Assembly (NCBI GenBank): GCA_019208055.1
Contig: JAGXJF010002444.1
Location: 248,001 to 312,000 of the forward strand
Direction: 5' to 3'
Length of the DNA stretch: 64,000 nucleotides
DNA from: Stipa capillata
Taxonomy: Eukaryota > Streptophyta > Magnoliopsida > Poales > Poaceae
In this document: positions 56,161 through 64,000 of the stretch, one piece after another
How the letters are laid out: every line of letters starts with the position of its first letter
Position numbering within the stretch: the stretch's first letter is position 1
Translations under genes and position numbers: made by a program
Notes under the pieces: generated by a model
The model's input: only the letters and a program-made list of their open reading frames with translations
Databases searched by the model: none
What the model was told of the DNA's origin: nothing

Positions 56161-58780
56161 CCGTCGGCCTTTGTCTCCCCTCTTCTTCCATGATGACGAG
56201 CTGCCCCGACAATGGCGCCACCCCATCCAGTTTTGGAGTTTTTTTGTTGTTTTTTTGTTCTCTAGTCTAGATCCCATTCTCTGCAAATTCTAATGTGGTT
56301 CTTGAATAGATTATCTTCAAAACATAGATTATCTTCAAAACATTTATGTTCACGAATGCGATGAACTTTTTTCCTAGAATGGTCTAGATCCTTATGGTTC
56401 ATGAGAAATGCTAGTAAAGTTGTTCTTAAGATTGGTTCATGAATCTGTTTCCTTGAAAACTCAGACGAATGTTACAAGCTTTTCCCCATGAATTTGTTAC
56501 CAAGAAGTCCCATGAACAAATTGTGGTTGATCGAAAATAGAACACATTTGGTGAATATTTTTACCATTTCATGCAATAGTTGTATGATTAGTTCATCTAA
56601 ACTGTGTTTAAAGATTGGTTCAGGAAATGCTTGTTCATGAAGTTATGATTCAATAATTTTGTCCCTGAAAATAGGTCATGAAGTTTTTGTTCCTTAATTG
56701 AAAAATGTGTTCATGAATTAGATTTGAATGGCTCATAGTCTCATTCTGATGGTCATCAGAGAAGCAGGGAGAGAGGTGGACAGGAGGAATTTTCTTGAGA
56801 TCAATATGCTTAGGACCGTGGTTTAAAATTTGCCAGAAACACTTCCCTTGCATAAGTAGGAATGAAGTGTCTTCTGATCGCTTTGATCAATAAGAGAAGG
56901 GGATAGACTAGAGGGGTTTTTGCAAAATTCCAGCACGAGTATTAAAGCAAAATAAGTGGATGAGATAGGACTGAGACGTCCAACTAGATATGGAATTGCA
57001 TTTTTGTAAACCCACCGATCATGTCATCCTAGAATCGCCACTGTTGGGGAAGTCCATGATGACCGTCAGCTCGTCGTGGCAGCACGTGCACTTTGCCGCG
57101 CTTTGGTCGTCAATTCACCGGAGCTCAAGAAGGAGGCTGCGCAACTCGCCGAGCACCGCTGGGTGCGAGAGAGAGAACGTGCGGCGTGATGTGAGAGAGA
57201 AGATCCAAGAAGGAGATAAACCTGCAGTTGAATCCTTTCCTTTCTGGCTTTTTCGTTCCTCACGTGGGACACATCTGAGTGAAGAAACATAGCTAAACAG
57301 CATAGCCATGTTTATTGATTTACTCTTCGCGGCCCAGCGGCAGATACAGTTGTTGATACGAATATACGACACGGATGGCTTAGGATACGCCTTCAAGTTG
57401 GTACATGACACAACAAAACGAACGTATCAAGATATTATTTTTTCAGCTGGTATAAGCTTGATAGGTACGACGAGATAGTGCCTGCACGCGCTGCACAATG
57501 TAAGGCATCAAATTGAGCTCGCATGCACAGACTCATCGGATGGCTAATGGATCTTCTGGTAGTGAATGGAAGAACTAACTGAAATAAAAAAACAACCTCC
57601 ATCTTTTCTGTAACAGAGGCAAGGAAGTTGATCGAGCACGTTCATATAAAGGAAGACAAAGTATCAATATATGTCATTCGTATATAGCAACACTCGCCAC
57701 ACCAAAGCAAATAAGCTCACCGTATATACACGTGTTGGATCCGACGAACCGGGCAGCTAAAAACACCTCTAAAGTACTGTGTCACTATGCAAGTCAATAT
57801 CCTACCGTTGTGGTGTACAAATTGTAAGCTTGAAGCCCCAACAAAATTATTAAGGTAAGATGCTTTTTGTCCAAGCGGAAACACCTCTAAGAACCAAACC
57901 AACTAAGTTTTCATAGTGATGGACCGAGTCCAACGATCCGCAGGTTAAGGCTGCACAGCCCTGTATACCAGATATAAAACCCTGTAAGCCTTTGCATATA
58001 TGTGGCGAAAACAGATTTAGGGTGTTCACTTTTTACTTGCCTAATTAAGTTCAACCTCTAGCCGGATTTGTATTCCATATATATGAGATCTTCAAGCCCC
58101 TGTCAAAATTTCTGACGGGTGCAATAGTGGACGTGCACGCAGGCGTATTTGCATGTAATGTGCGTCGATGTATATATATCATCTCCCTGTACTGTCAGGA
58201 CGAAAGAAACGAGGCAATTAACTTTCTGTGACCGCCCGGCAAGCCGGCCTCTTTAACGAAGATGTGCAGCAGTAGCAGCTGCAGTGACCAATGGTCAGCA
58301 GAGAAGTCTCGGTCGGGACTCGGGACACGTCGCGTGCGATGCAACCGGCTGACGCTGCGCTGCAGGGGCGTCAGATGCAATAATGCGCAATCAACACGTG
58401 CCTTGATTAATTTTACAAACTGTACGTCAAACTGCTCACAGAAAATTACACAACTGTCTGACTGGCGTGCGCGCGTACGGCCAGTGAGCCAGCCACGTCG
58501 CTCCGGATCACTGCCAAATCTGTCGATCGATCAAATTAATCTCCCAAACGATTCACACGCTCCCGTGGATCCCGCTTCCGTGCTTTTTCTTTTTCTTCTC
58601 TTCTCTTCTCTCTCGATATATTGCTTCGGCCATATGGTGGAAGGAAGCAGGGTGAGAAATTGAGTAATGCATGCATGAGATGCATGGCATTGATCCTGCA
58701 TGCTCATGCATATGCTCGTATGCGAATCTGCAATATGGGTGAATGTAAGTAGGTAGGGTTGGCCGGGTAGGTGGCTGATG
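56161..58780. other. intergenic DNA upstream of CYP79
   Basis: 56290-56720 is degenerate AT-rich DNA with many scattered TTCATGAA-like motifs. 57000-57300 is GC-richer with short open frames on both strands and no domain. 58400-58780 is the promoter-side region. No gene is supported. Confidence 0.5.
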
Positions 58781-58786
58781 GAACAC

Positions 58787-58797
58787 CATAAATAGGC
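58787..58797 (+). promoter_or_regulatory. TATA-like box of the CYP79 gene
   Basis: CATAAATAGG lies about 130 bases before the ATG. The leader between them is short and rich in GCTAGCTAG, as is common for grass genes. Confidence 0.6.
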
Positions 58798-58924
58798 CCC
58801 TCGAGCTCATGCGTAGAGCAGCTCTACAACACAGCCAAGCCCAGTGCTAGCTAGCTCATGCTAGCTGCCGGTGATAGCTAGCTAGTAGGAAACAAGCCAG
58901 CTCTAGGGCAACCCAGAAGTTGCA

Positions 58925-60681
58925 ATGGAGCTGGGGGCCTCCACAATGCTGGGAGTGTCCTCCTCTGCGGCTGTGAAAGCCCTTCTGCTCGTAATAACGT
59001 TCATCTGCCTTGTCCAGAGGCTCAGGCCCAAGAGCAAGATCTCCAGTGGTAGCAGTGGCACGTGCTCGTCGGCCGCGCCACTCCCGCCGGGGCCGGTGCC
59101 GTGGCCGGTCGTGGGCAACCTACCCGAGATGATGCTCAACAAGCCGGCGTTCCGGTGGATCCACCTCATGATGAAGGAGATGCGCACCGACATCGCCTGC
59201 GTCCGCCTCGGCGGTGTCCACGTCATCCCCATCACCTGCCCCAAGATCGCGAGGGAGGTGCTCAAGAAGCAGGACGCCAACTTCGTGTCCCGCCCGCTCA
59301 CCTTCGCCTCCAGCACCTTCAGCGGCGGGTACAGGAACGCCGTACTCTCGCCGTTCGGCGACCAGTGGAAGAAGATGCGCCGGGTGCTCACCTCCGAGAT
59401 CATCTGCCCCTCCCGCCACAAGTGGCTCCACGACAAGCGCGCTGACGAGGCCGACAACCTCACCCGCTACGTCTACAACCTCGCCACCGGCGGCGCCATG
59501 GGGTCGTTGTCGTCGGGAGCCACCGTCGATGTCAGGCACGTCACCAGGCACTACTGCGGCAACGTCATCCGGCGGCTCGTCTTCAACAAGCGGTACTTCG
59601 GCGAGGCTCAGCCCGACGGCGGGCCGGGGCCGCTCGAGGTGGAGCACATGGACGCTGTGTTCACCTCCCTGGGGCTCCTCTACGCGTTCTGCGTCTCCGA
59701 CTACCTCCCGTGGCTGCTTGGCCTCGACCTCGACGGCCACGAGAAGATGGTCAAGGAGGCCAACGCGACGGTGAACAGGCTGCACGACACGGTCATCGAC
59801 GAGCGGTGGAGGCAGTGGAAGGGCGGCGAGAGGAAGGACCCCGAGGACTTCCTCGACGTGCTCATCACCCTCAAAGACGCCGACGGCAACCCGCTGCTCA
59901 CCATCGAGGAGGTCAAAGCACAGTCTCAGGTAATTGACCAAGAAAACGTCGCCATGCATGCACGCACGCATGCATGCACGTCAAAGATAACGAAGACGCA
60001 AAAAAATAGTTGGTTAATGAACGTGCACTCAATTTGTTGCAGGACATAACGTTTGCGGCGGTGGACAACCCGTCAAACGCGGTGGAGTGGGCGCTGGCGG
60101 AGATGGTGAACAGGCCGGAGGTGATGGAGAAGGCGGTGGAGGAGATGGACCGGGTGGTCGGACGGGAGCGGCTGGTGCAGGAGTCGGACATCCCGCAGCT
60201 CAACTACATCAAGGCGTGCATCCGCGAGGCGTTTCGGCTCCACCCAGTCGCGCCCTTCAACGTCCCGCACGTCGCGCTCGCCGACACCACCGTCGCCGGC
60301 TACCGCGTGCCGAAGGGCAGCCACGTCATCCTCAGCCGGATAGGGCTGGGCCGGAACCCGACCATCTGGGACGAGCCGCTCCGCTTCAAGCCGGAGCGCC
60401 ACATGCTGGCTGCCGACAACCCGGACGTGGCGCTCACGGAGAACGAGCTGCGGTTCATCTCTTTCAGCACCGGCCGCCGCGGCTGCATCGCGGCGTCGCT
60501 CGGGACGGCGATGAGCGTCATGCTCTTCGGCAGGCTTCTGCAGGGGTTCACCTGGAACAAGCCGGCCGGGGTGGCGGCCATCGATCTCAGCGAGTCCACG
60601 CACGACGTCTTCCTGGCGAACCCGCTCGTGCTGCACGCCGAGCCACGGCTGCCGGTGCACCTTTACCCCACCGGCATCTAG
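58925..60681 (+). CDS. cytochrome P450, CYP79 family (amino acid N-monooxygenase)
   Basis: Exons 58925-59929 and 60043-60681 join at CAG|GTAATT ... TTGCAG|GAC (phase 0, 113-bp intron), giving 547 residues, normal for CYP79. A hydrophobic ER anchor spans about residues 15-36, then the Pro-rich hinge PLPPGPVPWPVVGN. The I-helix reads AAVDNPSN (about 340-347), with NP where most P450s have the oxygen-activating Thr, a CYP79 trademark. EAFR (ExxR) is at about 397-400, PERH at 452-455 and the heme loop FSTGRRGC at 476-483 with Cys483. CYP79 enzymes turn an amino acid into its (E)-aldoxime, the first step to cyanogenic glucosides and related defence compounds. The closest kin seems to be grass CYP79A; the substrate cannot be read from sequence. 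No CYP71-type partner or glucosyltransferase is in the window. The start was chosen as the first ATG before the anchor. The frame is intact. Confidence 0.95.
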
Positions 60682-63066
60682 CTAGTCTCCGGCGGCACCG
60701 AATGTTGCAAATAACGAGCTCGATCGCCATGTGCACCAAGAGCTCTTTAAGTCTGCATTCTGTAACGAGTATTCTTCCCACTTGATTTTTGTTAATTTGT
60801 GTGCAACCGCTTGCCCTCGGAAAATAATGTTGAGCTTTTTTCTGTACCTGCGCTCCGCTTGAGTCTGCATTGATTCATTTAGATTCTTCTTGGGAATCGG
60901 TATGCGAAAAATCGAACAAGAGTACGTAGAGCATGCACATGCATATGGTTGACAGAAACAGTGAGTGCGAGTGAACATGCATGCGGCCACTTAAGAGCAT
61001 GCATCATGCTTAATTACCACATAACAGTAATAGTAAGATCATGGGTGTGCACTCATGGCAATGAGTTTAATTTGCTACCAGTATTAGTATGATCAAGACT
61101 GACTAAGAAACCCTAGCCGCCGACTACTCACCTTGGCTAGCTGTTCCACTTCCACCGCGAGCTCCCCACTCCACCTCTCCAGCATAGTGTGGGCGAGTGA
61201 CCGTTAATTCTCAGCAGTACATTTGTTTCCCTTATTTTATTTATTCAGAGTTGCTATTGCTCAGTTGATTGAGAATTTGAGATTTTTTAAGCTTTACCGA
61301 GCTTAACCATCGAATTAGCTTTGAAAATCACTTTTTATTCTTTAAACTATAATTCTTTTATTTTTATTTTTCTACATACGATAGAGATGCAAGGGTCCAT
61401 ATCGACAGAGATTTTTGTAAATAACCAGTGGACTGAGAGCCAACCGAACCCTTATTTATTTTGTGGGGAAAGAGAGGTTTGATTGATCGAGCAATGGGGC
61501 TATATTACAATCCACACTCATATATTATGCGACACATAACTAGGAAATTGCTCAACCAATTAATCATAGGAATCTGAAAATCTATCAAACGTTGCTACCT
61601 TAGAGGTCGCTACCTTATGACTAGCCGCCCCAGTTTGTAACTACGGATTTTCCTTCAATTGAGCCCTCCCCCCCCCCTCCCCTCCAGTGAGCATTAGTTC
61701 ACATCCCTCGATTTATCCTCTCAGTCGTATGAATCGTGGACAATAGAAGCGTGATCTGTCGACTCAGCTCACACCGACAGGTTTGTCCACTGCACCACTA
61801 GGGACAGACCCTCCATGCATGTGACCAACTCAGCCTTGAGCGGTAGTTCTCACCAGAGTGAACATCACCTCGCCCAATGGGCTTTTGTCCGGACAAATCT
61901 CCTCTTTCTTTTCCGAAAGATAACAGGGCCACCACGGTGGATGTCATATAAATCAATAAAGATTATCGATAATCTGCTAACTTGTCGTGGTCCCAACGAT
62001 AATAACAGGGCTACAAGATGAGTAGTCCTAGACAATGGAGATATTAAAGTCCAACATGTTTATCGACTGAAGACTTAACGGTGACATAGTGTTCATCTAT
62101 AATATTAAATATAAAAGCTTAGCACTTATGTACTTGTACCTTCATAAATCACTGGGTCTTTCGCAAAACAGAAAAAATCATGCCTAACTAATAAACTATT
62201 AATTTGGCATTGTCGTTGGGTACCTCCACTGGTTCGTAGACTTAACCTGGTTTCAAAGTACATGTAGTATACTGTAACAATATAGATACGCGCACGTAGG
62301 TAGGGAACAAAAAACATTCATGACAGAGGACCACTCTGAGATCTACGTAATTTGACAGACGAGGTGCGCTTTGTGTGTGCATGTTGCTACTCAAAACACG
62401 CATGCATGCACCAGTACGTGGTTTCCACGTGGGTTTTGTGCTCTGCGGTACCTGAATGAATGGTCCATCCCACGAACTGGGACATTGAGCAGGCAATTTG
62501 CACGATGGTTTGAGTGGTTGTGAGTAGACATGGTAGTGCATTGCTCATTAACTAATTTGGGTAGAATTCTCAAAACTAGAGCTTACTATTTACATGTTCG
62601 CGTCATATAAGTACATATATATACAATGATAGAGAAAGTAGATTTTCTCTTGTGCCATCTATGCCATTTGCGGCTAACATCAAATAACATCATATATAAA
62701 TGGTGATCGCTTCAAGTGACACGTTCACTACTCTTCTTTTAAAGGAACACCTGGCACAAAACTTACAAACGTATAGACACGCATGTATGCACGTACAACA
62801 CCAACTGAAGATACGACCAGTGGTGCTTGGAGATTGATGGAGTCAAGATAGCTGGCTTGCTATGAATAGGTACGTCGGCTACCAACACTGCTACATAAAA
62901 TATCATTGTAAACGTTTTAAAAATCTTAACATATACGGTTTTCTAAACCGCCTATACACAAGGATCTATAATGATTCTTTATCATCACAGACGATTACCA
63001 AACCATCTATAATAAAATCATTCCATAGAGATTTTCAATAAAAGTTACGGTCATCTACGAGACTTG
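60682..63066. other. intergenic DNA downstream of CYP79
   Basis: The first few hundred bases should be the 3' UTR. A C-rich run lies near 61667-61685. No gene or clear element is supported. Confidence 0.5.
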
Positions 63067-63068
63067 TA

Positions 63069-63411
63069 CTCCCTCCGTCCAGATGCATAGGGCGTCTAAT
63101 GAAAATCAGGTATTCCATATATACAAGTCGCCATGCGTGGGAGGAGCCCCTCATTCCCCGTGATTATTAATTTTTGATTTGCATGCTGCACTTTCCATTG
63201 GCTGGCGCATTAAACAAGATATCCCAGCGGAGATTTAGGAATTAATGACCGGGAAAACGAACATAGTGGTTGGCTCCTCCTAATTTTCGTGGCAGGCCCA
63301 ACAGGAGTCATTATTGTCATTGATTTTCGGTTTAATATCCTCCACCTAATCTCCACGCGCCTAGGTTGTGATGCAGCTCCTTAGATGTCCTATGCACCTG
63401 GACGGAAGGAG
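63069..63411. mobile_element. Stowaway MITE (343 bp)
   Basis: Ends CTCCCTCCGTCC and GGACGGAAGGAG with TA duplications at 63067-63068 and 63412-63413. The inner terminal parts also pair (AGATGCATAGGGCGTCTAA against CAGGTGCATAGGACATCTAA). Tc1/Mariner-type, no coding capacity. Confidence 0.85.
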
Positions 63412-63635
63412 TACCACGTTAATCTCCTATGTACTACGTACGGCTCCTCGCAATTCGCGTGGTCTATTTACCGTGCGCATGCATGCACGATATGCTCCTT
63501 GCAACTAGTTGTTTGGACAGCCGGGGCCATTAATTTAATTCCTCGAGACATGGATGACTGTAGCAGCCCACTGTAACAGCATGTGTGGCTAAAGATGAAA
63601 ACTACCGCGTCAAATATATCGATTCTACTTATATA

Positions 63636-63890
63636 CTTGCTCTGATCATAAATTAAGATAACTATAAAATTTACACTGTTAATTTTTAAAATTTTGATCA
63701 CTAATAAATATATAAATACATCAATATATTTTTATAAAAATAATATCATTAGATTTATCTTATAATTTTTTTTCACTTTATATTCTTCTTCTTATTTTTC
63801 ATAACATATTATGGATAAAAATTATAATCAAAATCTTATATTAGAGACTGTAAAACATAAAAAGTAATCTATGTTTAAGATCAAAGGGAG
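63636..63890. mobile_element. diverged Stowaway-like MITE (255 bp)
   Basis: The right end TTAAGATCAAAGGGAG is followed by TA; the left end CTTGCTCTGATCATAAATTAA is preceded by TA. The ends are imperfect inverted repeats around AT-rich DNA. Confidence 0.55.
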
Positions 63891-64000
63891 TATTTGAATG
63901 CACGCAGGCTCATGCATGATTTGCCACCCTGGCTTTCTTGATTGGAATATGCAGCACTGAACTGGTGTGCTTCACATTCATGCCGATCGATCAATCTGCA

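Noticed and set aside
56290..56720. Scattered TTCATGAA-like motifs suggesting a satellite
   Set aside because: No constant period or unit length; more likely old AT-rich decay.
59062..60785. Long frames overlapping the CYP79 exons in other frames and on the other strand
   Set aside because: Shadows of a GC-rich real gene; the P450 frame has all family motifs.
62885..63060. Possible CACTA-type or similar terminal sequence (CACTGCTAC, then paired TTTTCTAAACCGCC / ACCAAACCATC motifs)
   Set aside because: Only one end is seen, with no target duplication; not enough to call an element.
1..64000. tRNA or rRNA genes
   Set aside because: No cloverleaf-like or rRNA sequence was noticed; the Met-type match at 16525 is a primer-binding site. 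A tRNA scan was not possible here.

Overview
The window is nuclear DNA of a grass. Its host genes are split by GT-AG introns, one encodes a CYP79 cytochrome P450, and most of the sequence is nested LTR retrotransposons of types typical of grasses (BARE/Angela-like Ty1/copia, Tat-lineage and initiator-Met-primed Ty3/gypsy), plus Stowaway MITEs. The BARE/Angela LTRs lean towards a pooid grass, but this is not proof.

Layout. (1) 970-8969, minus: a six-exon CTD-small-phosphatase-like gene (FCP1/NIF domain) with probable 5'UTR exons up to about 10150. Its 4.6 kb intron 3 carries a 2.9 kb solo LTR (4514-7395, TSD GTAAG). (2) 11368-13149: a BARE/Angela-type solo LTR (TSD AAAAT) splitting a short open frame. 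(3) 15583-56155: a 40.6 kb nest. The outer element (TSD CTTGT, Met-type primer site) shows no gag or pol; it carries two related reading frames, each ending in two hydrophobic segments. Into it went a 24.8 kb Tat-like element at 18628-43462 (TSD AAGTG, 500-bp LTRs), itself rearranged: gag-protease-RT start, then an oppositely oriented Tat-like element (22331-31457) and its debris, then a second copy of gag-protease continuing through RT, RNase H and a cut-short integrase, then a spliced antisense accessory gene (38111-41904, minus). The outer 3' LTR has also swallowed a truncated copia element (46239-49058), a further long gypsy-type LTR (49059 on) and a hAT-like non-autonomous transposon (52422-53543). 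(4) 58925-60681, plus: an intact two-exon CYP79 gene with a TATA-like box. (5) 60682-64000: intergenic DNA with two Stowaway-like MITEs.

Before the 40.6 kb insertion the two host genes lay only about 10 kb apart. Most retroelement frames are broken, often by C-to-T changes giving TAG/TGA or by length changes in short mononucleotide runs. The phosphatase gene shows one such run-length frameshift, so an assembly error is possible there.

The most unusual signal is in the LTRs. Three different long LTRs (4514-7395, 49059 on, and the outer LTR) share a spliced architecture: an exon ending at AG|GCAAGC (GC-type donor), an intron carrying a GAGTAC...GTACTC stem-loop 30-50 bases before its end, and a short last exon that joins in the same phase and stops. 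In two of them the joined peptides are alike (Q-GEP..., DYF, DA-stop).
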